Shown: positions 1-7,085 of the stretch, piece after piece
Layout: each line of letters starts with the position of its first letter
Numbering within the stretch: position 1 is the first letter of the stretch
Assembly: GCA_013043295.1 (NCBI GenBank)
Contig: JABDOO010000047.1
Span: forward strand, 1-18,542
Origin: Candidatus Nitrosopumilus sp.
Lineage (GTDB): Archaea > Thermoproteota > Nitrososphaeria > Nitrososphaerales > Nitrosopumilaceae
Direction of reading: 5' to 3'
Length of the DNA: 18,542 bases
Made by a program: the position numbers and the translations under genes
Notes under the pieces: generated by a model
What the model saw: only the letters and a program-made list of their open reading frames with translations
The model's database searches: none
Told to the model about the DNA's origin: nothing

Positions 1-1241
1 TCAATTTTTATGCAGATCTTCTTTGGTTTGGCACTTTTGAGTGTAATGTGGTTCGTTTTTGGATTTAGTATTTCATTTGGTGAAACAACTGAAGGATTAA
101 TTGGAAATTTTGACTGGATATTTCTTAAAGGAGTTCCATCAGATGCTCCATTAGAACAATATGCACCAACAATTCCGGGTGCTTGTTTGTTAAATTCCAA
201 TTAATGTTTGCAGCAATTACTCCCCTTTTACTTACAGGAACTATTGCTGAAAGAATGAAATTCAGCTCATTTATCATATTCATTGCAGCATGGTCAATGC
301 TAATCTATTATCCACTTGTCCACTGGGTTTGGGGAGGAGGTTGGTTATCAGATCTTGGTGTAGTTGACTTTGCTGGCGGTATCGTAATTCATACAAGTGT
401 AGGAATGGCAGCGCTAGCTGCAGCTCTAGTTCTTGGAAAACGACGAAATTATGGTCCTGCTATTATGATTCCTCACAGTATTCCACTAGCTGTTCTTGGT
501 TCTTCTTTGCTTTGGTTAGGTTGGTTTGGTTTCAATGCAGGAAGTGCATTATCTGCATCAGGTGGTGTGGCAGGTAATACAGTAATTGTAACTCATATGG
601 CTTCATCTGTTTCTGCTTTAATTTGGGCAGGTCTTTCATGGATTAGAACTGGCAAACCTTCTGTAGTAGCCACAATTAATGGAGCAATTGCAGGTCTTGC
701 TGGAATTACCCCTGCTTCCGGATTTGTTAGTGCTGAACATGCTTTCATTATAGGAATTGCAATAGGTGTAATCTCATACTCTGGCGTGGTATTATTCAAA
801 GAAAAACTAAAGATCGATGATGCATTAGATGTTAGTTCTGTTCACGGTGTTGCAGGAATTGTCGGTGCACTTGCAATAGGAATCTTTGCAAGTACTGCAA
901 TAAACCCTGGTGGTGTAGATGGATTACTATTTGGAAATCCTGATCAACTTTGGATTCAGGCAGTTGGTGTTGCTATTGCAGCAGCAATGGGCTTTGGAGG
1001 AACATGGATTATACTGCAAATACTCAAGCATACCATTGGAATTCGAGTTTCAGCTGAAGTAGAAGATATTGGTTTAGATATTAGCGAACATGCTGAATCT
1101 GCGTACTCTGAAGAAGAAGAATTCCTGTTGGATATGGATGATTACACAGATAGGTTACAAGAAAAAGATGAAATACTTTTCAAGAAAAAATCTGAAACAC
1201 TTTTCAATAAAGAATCTAATGAGGTTGAAAATGACAAGTAA
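1..1241 (+). pseudogene. amt: Ammonium transporter (Amt/Rh family), 5'-truncated by the window and frameshifted
   Basis: This is the membrane channel that takes up ammonium, the energy substrate of ammonia oxidisers. The gene starts before base 1. Frame 1 reads the first part (a helix resembling LALLSVMWFVFGF, then ..APTIPGAC) and stops at 202-204. The family sequence resumes in frame 3 with FVKFQLMFAAITP and TIAERMKFS. Adding one T to the TTT run at 186-188 would join the halves as GAC-FVKFQ, so a single-base deletion is the simplest reading; it could be a real mutation or a sequencing error. The rest is intact: VIHTSVGM and SVHGVAGIVG carry the two pore histidines, and WLGWFGFNAGS is typical of Amt. 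After the last helix (about base 1040) comes a hydrophilic tail of roughly 65 residues, rich in Glu and Lys. The end overlaps the next gene by 11 bp, suggesting one transcript. Confidence 0.9.
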
Positions 1242-1605
1242 TTATGAAGAATTAACAAAACAAGTTCTTGATTTAGATCCACAAGTCAGATTTGCAGGTA
1301 TTGCAAATAGTAAAGGTGAGATGATCGCAGGTGGACATAAAGAAAATGTTGAGAAAATGTTACAAGGTGACGAAATTAACATGTCAATTCATTATGCCTT
1401 ACAAAAAAGAGATCTTTATACAAATTTAGCATACAAAATAGGTTCTGAAAAATCATCAATAACAGAATATGAGCTAGTTTCGATGATTAGTATTCCAATT
1501 AATTCAAATGAATTATTTCTGATTAGTACAGAACCAAGAGCAGATTATCTGAAAATTATCGATTTTATTCATGCTAAACTTGATGCTCAAAAAAATAACG
1601 AATAG
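1231..1605 (+). CDS. DUF6659-like small cytoplasmic protein, coupled to amt
   Basis: A 124-residue soluble protein with no signal peptide or membrane segment. The middle (VRFAGIANSKGEMIAGG, then TEYELVSMISIPI and LFLISTEPRADYLKIIDFI) resembles the DUF6659 family that is abundant in ammonia-oxidising archaea. Its alternating beta/helix pattern recalls a roadblock- or profilin-like sensory fold (inference). The reading frame stays open upstream inside amt, but the start at 1231 is preferred: GAGGT (1221-1225) lies five bases before the ATG and similarity to the family begins there. Its 11-bp overlap with amt suggests translational coupling, so a role in sensing or modulating ammonium transport is possible but not shown. 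No biochemical function is known to me. Confidence 0.75.
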   Translation: MTSNYEELTKQVLDLDPQVRFAGIANSKGEMIAGGHKENVEKMLQGDEINMSIHYALQKRDLYTNLAYKIGSEKSSITEYELVSMISIPINSNELFLISTEPRADYLKIIDFIHAKLDAQKNNE

Positions 1606-1609
1606 TTGT

Positions 1610-1658
1610 AATTTTAGCCTCGAAATTCAATAATCTCTTTCCAGAAAAAGCTAAAATT
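1610..1658. terminator. Inverted repeat between convergent genes, possible bidirectional terminator
   Basis: The arms AATTTTAGC (1610-1618) and GCTAAAATT (1650-1658) are perfectly complementary over 9 bp with a 31-nt loop. They fill the gap between the stop codons of the DUF6659-like gene (1605) and the cyclase gene (1661). The stem is AT-rich and the loop long, so folding would be weak. Archaeal terminators depend mostly on T tracts, so the role is uncertain. Confidence 0.25.
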
Positions 1659-1660
1659 TT

Positions 1661-3403
1661 CTAACTCCTTCTTTTAACTTCAAAAATACTGTAACCATAT
1701 TTTTCTTTCATTTCTCCAGAAGAAATTTGTGTAAATTCATACTCATCAAAATCTTTCAAAATTTCATACAGATTATCACCAACAACCACACTATTTTTTG
1801 GACAAAGTGAATTTATCTTAAAGCATTTATTGACTGTAGGTCCAAAAATATCTGAAATATTTGAAGTGGTACTTTCAGCTACTTTTACAGTTCCATATGT
1901 TGCACTAATCTTATAATCTAATTCCGGCATACCTTCTGCACTCAGTTGTTTTTTTAATTCATCATGAGAACCAATCATTTCCAAACAACATTCTAAGATA
2001 TTTTTCATTCCATCAGTATTTTTTGGATCAACATTTGAAAATCTAAACATCAGTGCATCTCCAATATTTTTTACAACTTGTCCATCGTGTTTACGTACAA
2101 TTTTGGCCATAAAATTCAAAAATATCTCATACATTTTGGTTACCTTCTCATCAGATAACTCACTTGAAATTCTTGTAGAGTCTTTCATGTCAATCACACC
2201 TACACAATCATTTTGAGTATGTTGAGAAAATTTCAACAGAATCTCTTCTTGTTGTTTAATCACTTCCTCTTTTTCTTTAATCTCGATTAATGATTCCTGT
2301 AACTTTTGTGCCATTGAATCAAATGCATTGGATACTTCTCCAATTTCATCACTAGTAGTAATGTTGGTTCTTACTCCAAAATCACCGTTTGCAATTTGAT
2401 TTGCTGCATTTTTTAATTTTAGTAGTGGTCTTGAGAGTGATTTGGATATTAGAAAAGCAGCAATTACCATCCCTATCGAAATAATAATTCCAGTTTCAAG
2501 AATTCTTTCCTGAAGTATATCAATTGGCCTCTTTACTTCCTCTTCATCCATCTCTACCAGCAATACTATGCCTAAATCATCAGCACAATACGATGATCCG
2601 TATATTGTTACATTTCTATAGTCCTGATAAAATCCTAAAAATTCCTCACCATTACCAAAACACTTCTGAACAGCAAAAGTGTCAACTTGCTGCTTGAATA
2701 TTACATCATCTAAAAATCTGGATTTAGATAACATTAGTGACTCATTATTTACAATATACACTTCACCTGTTTCCCCTAACCAACTTTTGTTAAGTAAAAT
2801 ATTGTCAATAGCAGAAGTTCTCATCTTTGAAATAATGACCCCAATTGGTCCATCTCCTTTTTTGTTATCAGCAAAAATTGGAGACACTACAATCATTTTT
2901 TTACCAAATTCTGAAGGTTCAAATTCGATAAAAGATTCTTTTAATCCTCTTTGAAAAAATACATCTTCAGCATAATTTTCATTCAAAATACCAGTTAATG
3001 AAAAGAACACTTTACCATTCTTACCAATAATTTTTGTATCCTCAAATCCTATAGAATATCCAATCAACTCTTGGAATGCTTGAACTTGAATTAGAAAATC
3101 TCTTCTATTTTCTTCTTTAATTTCCTTTAACTGATTTTCAGGAATCTGATTCATATTTGATACCAATAATTTGATCATAGGATCACTTGCAAGAATATTA
3201 TTTTGCTCAATACGTGATTCAAAAATTAATCTCAAAGTTTCCCCTCTTGCAGTTGATTCTCCCAATAATTGCTCTCCTGTTCTTTTATCTAGAATCTGAT
3301 CAGCATAGTTGAAACTAAGAAAACCAGTTATTGTTATCGTAACAACAGACACGATCAAAACTAAGAAAATTAGCTTTTTACCAAGATTAATTGAAAATGC
3401 CAT
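1661..3403 (-). CDS. Membrane-bound class III adenylate cyclase with extracytoplasmic sensor and HAMP domain
   Basis: A 580-residue receptor cyclase predicted to make cAMP from ATP in response to an outside signal. Order: transmembrane helix about 10-31; extracytoplasmic sensor about 32-300 with dCache-like features (GETGEVYIVNN, 211-220); second helix about 302-321; HAMP about 321-373; coiled linker 370-390; catalytic domain about 398-580. Metal-binding aspartates are D405 (VIDMKDST) and D449 (KNIGDA). K445 and D518 sit where adenine-selecting Lys and Asp lie in adenylate cyclases, and N525 matches the conserved Asn. The transition-state Arg, four residues after that Asn, is Lys here (K529, VNKCFK). 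The gene stands alone, facing away from the copper protein gene across 140 bp. Family assignment is firm; the product and signal are inferred. Confidence 0.88.
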   Translation of the reverse strand: MAFSINLGKKLIFLVLIVSVVTITITGFLSFNYADQILDKRTGEQLLGESTARGETLRLIFESRIEQNNILASDPMIKLLVSNMNQIPENQLKEIKEENRRDFLIQVQAFQELIGYSIGFEDTKIIGKNGKVFFSLTGILNENYAEDVFFQRGLKESFIEFEPSEFGKKMIVVSPIFADNKKGDGPIGVIISKMRTSAIDNILLNKSWLGETGEVYIVNNESLMLSKSRFLDDVIFKQQVDTFAVQKCFGNGEEFLGFYQDYRNVTIYGSSYCADDLGIVLLVEMDEEEVKRPIDILQERILETGIIISIGMVIAAFLISKSLSRPLLKLKNAANQIANGDFGVRTNITTSDEIGEVSNAFDSMAQKLQESLIEIKEKEEVIKQQEEILLKFSQHTQNDCVGVIDMKDSTRISSELSDEKVTKMYEIFLNFMAKIVRKHDGQVVKNIGDALMFRFSNVDPKNTDGMKNILECCLEMIGSHDELKKQLSAEGMPELDYKISATYGTVKVAESTTSNISDIFGPTVNKCFKINSLCPKNSVVVGDNLYEILKDFDEYEFTQISSGEMKEKYGYSIFEVKRRS

Positions 3404-3511
3404 TTTTGTTCATTGTTTGTTATGTGCAAATATCAACTCTTCTTTGGTATATTATGCTTAGAGTTATTCTTTAACTTGATAATTACTTGCAACAATGAAA
3501 ATTATCTAAAG

Positions 3512-3519
3512 TATTTAAT
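3512..3519 (+). promoter_or_regulatory. TATA-like box of the plastocyanin-like gene
   Basis: TATTTAAT, preceded by a purine-rich TAAAG that could serve as a BRE. Its centre lies about 28 nt before the ATG at 3544, the spacing expected for a leaderless or near-leaderless archaeal transcript. This comes from spacing and composition alone. Confidence 0.45.
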
Positions 3520-3543
3520 TATCTAGAAAATGATTTTTAAAAT

Positions 3544-4536
3544 ATGAAATTATTACTATTTTCTTCAATTTTTCTTCTTTTAGCCCCTATCTCGTTAGTT
3601 TTTGCTGAAGAATATATCATTGATATTCCTCTAGGGGCATACAATCCTGAATTAAATACAGTAGCAGAGGTATGGTATGATCCTCCTCAAATATTTGTCA
3701 CCGTAGGTGATACCGTCACTTGGTATAATGATGACAAAGAAGGTCATACAGTAACTAGTGGAGAAGGTTCGGGAAGATTTGGTTGGATGAGTGATAATTT
3801 TGGACAGCCCAATGGAATTTTTGATAGTGGCCGCTTCATGCCGGGCGAATCATGGTCATACAAATTTGAAGAATCTGGTACGTTTTCTTATTATTGTACA
3901 ATTCATCCTTGGATGGAAGGAATTTTAATTGTTGAAAAAGAAATTCCTGATTACCCTCATGATGCAACCGGTAAAAAATTAGAGTTTCCACTATTGCAAT
4001 ATACTCCAGATGGAAACATTGAAGTTAATCTAACATGGGAACCACAAGTTATCAAGACACATGAAAAAATACAATTTGTTTATCAATTCTATGATCCACA
4101 AACAAATTCTAATCTTGCAAGTATGAAATACAATTTTGTAATATTTCAAAATGGAAAAGAAATTCTCAGAGATGAAGGACTAAGTCAGATTGGTGGTGAT
4201 TATAGAAATTTTGTATTCAGTGATGCAGGTTCTATAATTGTGAGAATTGAAGGAATTCATTCGCCTTCGGTTTTTGCTGAGGAGAGTGTTACTGTATCTG
4301 GAAATGTTCAAAATAAGGAAGTACGTTCTGTTGATTTTACCACAGCCGTTTATGATAACCCTGAAAAAACATCCCATGAAACCTATCACACAAAACCAGC
4401 TCAAAGACTATCGACTTATTATGAGTTAATGCTATTGATCATTCTCATTCCAGGTGTAATGTTTCTAATTGCAATGCTTTGGTTAAAGAAAAAACCAAAA
4501 ATCCAAGATGAAACATCAGCTGCTGTTAAAATCTAA
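3544..4536 (+). CDS. Plastocyanin-like (type 1 copper) surface protein, membrane anchored
   Basis: A 330-residue exported protein. Signal peptide 1-21 (LVFA-EE cleavage likely). The cupredoxin domain spans about 40-131 with a full set of candidate copper ligands: H68 (EGHTV) and the C118/H121/M124 cluster (YYCTIHPWMEG). An uncharacterised beta-rich region follows (about 140-260), then a C-terminal helix (about 294-314) and a short lysine-rich tail. The topology places the copper site outside the cell, attached to the membrane. Ammonia-oxidising archaea carry many such proteins and are thought to use them as electron carriers in place of cytochromes c; a carrier or copper-handling role is therefore inferred. 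It is transcribed away from the cyclase gene and converges on the ferredoxin gene. Confidence 0.88.
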   Translation: MKLLLFSSIFLLLAPISLVFAEEYIIDIPLGAYNPELNTVAEVWYDPPQIFVTVGDTVTWYNDDKEGHTVTSGEGSGRFGWMSDNFGQPNGIFDSGRFMPGESWSYKFEESGTFSYYCTIHPWMEGILIVEKEIPDYPHDATGKKLEFPLLQYTPDGNIEVNLTWEPQVIKTHEKIQFVYQFYDPQTNSNLASMKYNFVIFQNGKEILRDEGLSQIGGDYRNFVFSDAGSIIVRIEGIHSPSVFAEESVTVSGNVQNKEVRSVDFTTAVYDNPEKTSHETYHTKPAQRLSTYYELMLLIILIPGVMFLIAMLWLKKKPKIQDETSAAVKI

Positions 4537-4571
4537 AATAATAAAAAGAAATTAAAAATTGATGAACTAAT

Positions 4572-4871
4572 CTAATCGATTAATTCAGTCCAACCTTTGA
4601 CGAAGACTGAGTTCTTGTAGAGTGGAACTGGTTGTCCAACTGTAAAGTCCATTGGTCTCATCCAAAAGATTGCTTTTGTTGGGCATACACCGATGCATGC
4701 ACCATCAGAAATACATCTTTCAGGGTAGAAGACAAATGCTTTACCTCTCTTCCAGCCTTCAACTGGTTTTACTCTAAGGACATCTGGTCCAAGTGTGGTA
4801 CAGATTTCTACACATAGTGCGCATCCGATACACATTTGTTCGCTGATGTCTGGAATAATTCCTACTGGCAT
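4572..4871 (-). CDS. Two-cluster ferredoxin with an Asp in the second cluster motif
   Basis: A 99-residue cytoplasmic iron-sulfur electron carrier. The first motif is complete: C14-x2-C17-x2-C20-x3-C24. The second reads C53-I-S-D56-G-A-C59-I-G-V-C63-P, with Asp where the second Cys is usual. In the normal ferredoxin layout one cluster would use C14/C17/C20/C63 and the other C53/D56/C59/C24. An Asp here is known from some archaeal ferredoxins, where it either ligates a 4Fe-4S cluster or goes with a 3Fe-4S cluster. The approximately 28-residue spacer between motifs and the tail after residue 70 make the protein longer than a minimal ferredoxin. It probably serves the 2-oxoacid oxidoreductases or other low-potential enzymes (inference). 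The gene is monocistronic with its own TATA box and operator-like repeats. Confidence 0.88.
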   Translation of the reverse strand: MPVGIIPDISEQMCIGCALCVEICTTLGPDVLRVKPVEGWKRGKAFVFYPERCISDGACIGVCPTKAIFWMRPMDFTVGQPVPLYKNSVFVKGWTELID

Positions 4872-4896
4872 AACAAAATTAATTCTTGATTTGGTC

Positions 4897-4905
4897 TTAA
4901 TATAA
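4897..4905 (-). promoter_or_regulatory. TATA-like box of the ferredoxin gene
   Basis: Reads TTATATTAA on the minus strand. Its centre is about 30 nt upstream of the ATG at 4871, giving a leader of only a few bases. The tandem repeats at 4925-4964 begin about 19 bp further upstream, where an activator could contact the basal machinery. Confidence 0.45.
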
Positions 4906-4924
4906 TTTGCCTAAAAAAATCGTC

Positions 4925-4964
4925 TTATAACGCCGTTTCAAATTTTATAACGCCGTTTGAAATT
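4925..4964. repeat. Two abutting 20-bp repeats with AACGCCGTT palindromic core, likely operator
   Basis: Two copies, 4925-4944 and 4945-4964, are identical except for one base (C at 4939, G at 4959). Each contains AACG-C-CGTT, a perfect 9-bp odd palindrome, at 4930-4938 and 4950-4958. The exact 20-bp period is about two helical turns and places both cores on the same DNA face. The repeats lie just upstream of the ferredoxin TATA box and downstream of the stop of the RadA-like gene, so they most likely bind a dimeric regulator acting on the ferredoxin gene. The regulator is unknown. Confidence 0.6.
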
Positions 4965-4994
4965 CTGATCGCTACACAAAACAAATCTACTTTC

Positions 4995-5585
4995 TTAATC
5001 TATGCCTGAATTATTCAATGAACTGATTATCAAATCATTTTGATTCTTTTTTAGATAATAAACTCCAGTTTTTTCTGACTTTATGATATGTCTACCCCCA
5101 GGAGATAGAACCCAATCTTTATCATCTTTTTTTCTTGCCATTCCAGTAATCAAAACTGATGATTTTGTATAATTCCCAATTGATGATAGTAGCATTATAC
5201 AGGAATTGATGAATCTGGCAGATTCTAAATCATCAAACAAATTATTCATTCCATTAAAAGAGTCAATGATTACCAAAAATCTTTCATTAGATATTTTGCA
5301 AATAATTTCTGATAATTTCTTTTCCCAATCTGTTTTATCCGGACAAAAAATTGTCAGATTATCTTTTTTTTGAATCATTTCAGATGCAACATATCCGCTG
5401 TAAAGTAAATCCATATCAACATAGATTATTGGCTCCTCAGTTGAACTGATTAGTTTATCCAGAAATTCCATCTTATGGAAAGGTTTTGAACATAAAACTA
5501 TGTTGGGATTGTTTTGCTCAAATTTTATTTGAATTCCTGAAATGTCTTTATCTATAATTTGCTCAGGATTTTTATCCAACACCAC
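4995..5585 (-). CDS. RadA/RadB-like RecA-fold protein with degenerate Walker A
   Basis: A 196-residue protein I place tentatively in the RecA/RadA superfamily. The P-loop region reads C32-SKPF-H37-K38-M39: of GxxxxGK(T/S) only the Lys remains. A Walker B-like strand follows (FLVIIDS, D108), then a strand SVLITG (143-148). The C-terminal part (SPGGRHIIKSEKTGVYYLKK, 161-180) resembles the RadA stretch around GGHI..H...YRVYLRK. There is no N-terminal helix-hairpin-helix domain. ATP hydrolysis looks unlikely; it could be a structural recombinase paralog or a KaiC-like regulator. The start is uncertain: GTG at 5585, GTG at 5582 and TTG at 5579 are all possible, with an in-frame stop upstream and no ATG. 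It is divergent from the aminotransferase gene with only 23 bp between them. Confidence 0.6.
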   Translation of the reverse strand: MVLDKNPEQIIDKDISGIQIKFEQNNPNIVLCSKPFHKMEFLDKLISSTEEPIIYVDMDLLYSGYVASEMIQKKDNLTIFCPDKTDWEKKLSEIICKISNERFLVIIDSFNGMNNLFDDLESARFINSCIMLLSSIGNYTKSSVLITGMARKKDDKDWVLSPGGRHIIKSEKTGVYYLKKNQNDLIISSLNNSGID

Positions 5586-5608
5586 TTTAAGATTTTACAG
5601 ATATAATA

Positions 5609-6757
5609 ATGAATTTAGTCTCAAAAGATATTTCACATGACTTTCCAACATCTGATAAAATCTATCTAAACAATGCATCTGTGTCTCTAATGCCTACTCA
5701 GAGTATTCAAGCCATGCAAGAATTTCTAGTGACTTACAATTCTATTGGTCCGGATTCAAAAGATTCTGAACCTTTTATTACTGAAAAACTGCAAAACGTG
5801 AGAAAAATTATCGCAAAAATAATTGCTTGTCAGCCTGATGAAGTTGTACTTACACAAAGTACTACTGATGGAATCAATTTTGTAGCAAATGGATTATCCT
5901 TTGATAGTAATTCTAACATGATAATTCGTGGAATGAAACACGAACACCATTCAAATCTCTACCCTTGGATTAAATTACAAGAAAAAATTTCAATTAGGAA
6001 TTTACCTATTGATGACAATGGATTTTTTAAATTAGATGATTTGCAATCATCAATTGATAAAAATACAAAGTTAGTCGCTCTAAGTCATGCTCTGTATAAC
6101 ACTGGTTCAATTTTACCAGTAGAAGAAGTAGGAAAAATTACAGATCAAGTTCCTTTCTTTCTTGATAGTGCACAAACAATCGGATGTATTGGAGATATTG
6201 ATGTCTCAAAAATTAAATGTGATTTTATGTCTTTTAACGGCTCAAAGTGGCTATGTGGTCCAATGGGTACAGGATTATTCTACTGCAATCGAAAATCTAG
6301 TGCATTATTAGAGCCCAAAACTATTGGTGGTGAATCAGCAATTATTTATGATGATTCAAAATTAGCTTTCAAAGAATTACCAGACAAATTCCAAACTGGT
6401 TTTAGAAATTATGTAGGAATTGTTGGTCTAGAATCATCAGTAAACTATATGCTTAATTTTGGAATGAATAATATTCGTGAAAAAAATAAACATCTCTCTA
6501 ATCTTTTGAGAGAAGAATTAACAAAAATTCCAAATATTATCTTGTATGGCCCTGATAATCAAAATGAGAGAACTAGCATTGTATCTTTTAACATCAAAGG
6601 ATTAGAATCACAAGATGTTGTTGACAAACTTGAAAAACAAAATATCATCTTAGCTGTCAGAGAAATTATGGATACAAAAATAATCCGAGCGTCTCCTCAC
6701 TTTTTCAATACTGAAAATCAGATTTTACAGGTAATTGATGCAATAAAGAAACTATAG
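5609..6757 (+). CDS. PLP-dependent class V aminotransferase (cysteine desulfurase-like fold)
   Basis: A 382-residue cytoplasmic PLP enzyme of the SufS/CsdB/kynureninase group. The cofactor Lys is K213 (SFNGSKWLCGPMGTG); D186 and Q189 (DSAQT) and H113 (EHHSNLYPW) match the other PLP contacts. Length fits the family. The C-terminal part reads VREIMDTKIIRASPHFFNT, and I find no cysteine in the region where group II desulfurases carry their sulfur-accepting Cys. Annotation as cysteine desulfurase is therefore doubtful; a lyase, epimerase or aminotransferase activity is equally possible. No SufBCD genes are in the window. The 3' end overlaps the convergent RAM-domain gene by 6 bp. Confidence 0.8.
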   Translation: MNLVSKDISHDFPTSDKIYLNNASVSLMPTQSIQAMQEFLVTYNSIGPDSKDSEPFITEKLQNVRKIIAKIIACQPDEVVLTQSTTDGINFVANGLSFDSNSNMIIRGMKHEHHSNLYPWIKLQEKISIRNLPIDDNGFFKLDDLQSSIDKNTKLVALSHALYNTGSILPVEEVGKITDQVPFFLDSAQTIGCIGDIDVSKIKCDFMSFNGSKWLCGPMGTGLFYCNRKSSALLEPKTIGGESAIIYDDSKLAFKELPDKFQTGFRNYVGIVGLESSVNYMLNFGMNNIREKNKHLSNLLREELTKIPNIILYGPDNQNERTSIVSFNIKGLESQDVVDKLEKQNIILAVREIMDTKIIRASPHFFNTENQILQVIDAIKKL

Positions 6758-7024
6758 ATCTTCTTGCTCTTCTATTACCATCATAGTAAGAGTTGATTGA
6801 ACTTTGCTTATTTTTCTGACTTTGTTGGTGATAATTGCACGCAATTTTTCAGAATCATCTGAAGTCAATTTCAAAACTATGTCATAAACTCCATAGACAC
6901 CCTGAACTTCATACTTGATTTGTTCTTCAGCAAGTATTTGCTTTACTTCGTTGATAATAGATTCATCTGATCCTAAATCAGAATTCAATAGAACATATGC
7001 TGTAGGCACAAGGGGTTTTTTCAT
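6752..7024 (-). CDS. Stand-alone Lrp/AsnC ligand-binding (RAM) domain protein
   Basis: A 90-residue protein equal to the effector-binding half of Lrp/AsnC regulators, without the helix-turn-helix. The domain is recognised from TAYVLLNSD at the start, the central EVQGVYGVYDIVLKL (Gly-x-Tyr-Asp) and the ending STLTMMVIEE, giving the beta-alpha-beta-beta-alpha-beta pattern of the RAM fold. Such proteins form dimers and higher oligomers, bind amino acids or other small ligands, and may tune full-length Lrp proteins (family knowledge). The ATG at 7024 is preferred over the adjacent TTG at 7027. It is divergent from the cyclase-family hydrolase gene across about 60 bp. Confidence 0.85.
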   Translation of the reverse strand: MKKPLVPTAYVLLNSDLGSDESIINEVKQILAEEQIKYEVQGVYGVYDIVLKLTSDDSEKLRAIITNKVRKISKVQSTLTMMVIEEQEDL

Positions 7025-7085
7025 CAAACAGTATTTAACCTTTCATTATTTGAAAACTGATTAATCCCCAATACAATTTGTTGAT

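Noticed and set aside
183..192. Programmed -1 ribosomal frameshift in amt
   Set aside because: The bases do not form an X-XXY-YYZ slippery heptamer in the right frame, and no stem was evident just downstream.
1090..1230. N-terminal extension of the DUF6659-like gene
   Set aside because: It overlaps the Amt tail in another frame, has lysine-rich low-complexity composition, and family similarity and the ribosome-binding site point to 1231.
183..1241. Reading the frame-3 part of amt as a complete gene starting at TTG 183
   Set aside because: The frame-1 stretch before it encodes the preceding Amt segment and joins it by one base, so 183 is not a genuine start.
3404..3543. Possible small RNA or small gene in the 140-bp gap between cyclase and copper protein
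   Set aside because: Only AT-rich promoter-like sequence was found: TATA-like boxes on both strands and no stable hairpin or open frame with a start signal.
4180..4404. Minus-strand and alternative-frame open frames inside the plastocyanin-like gene
   Set aside because: They are shadows of a well-supported gene, with no domain, promoter or ribosome-binding site.
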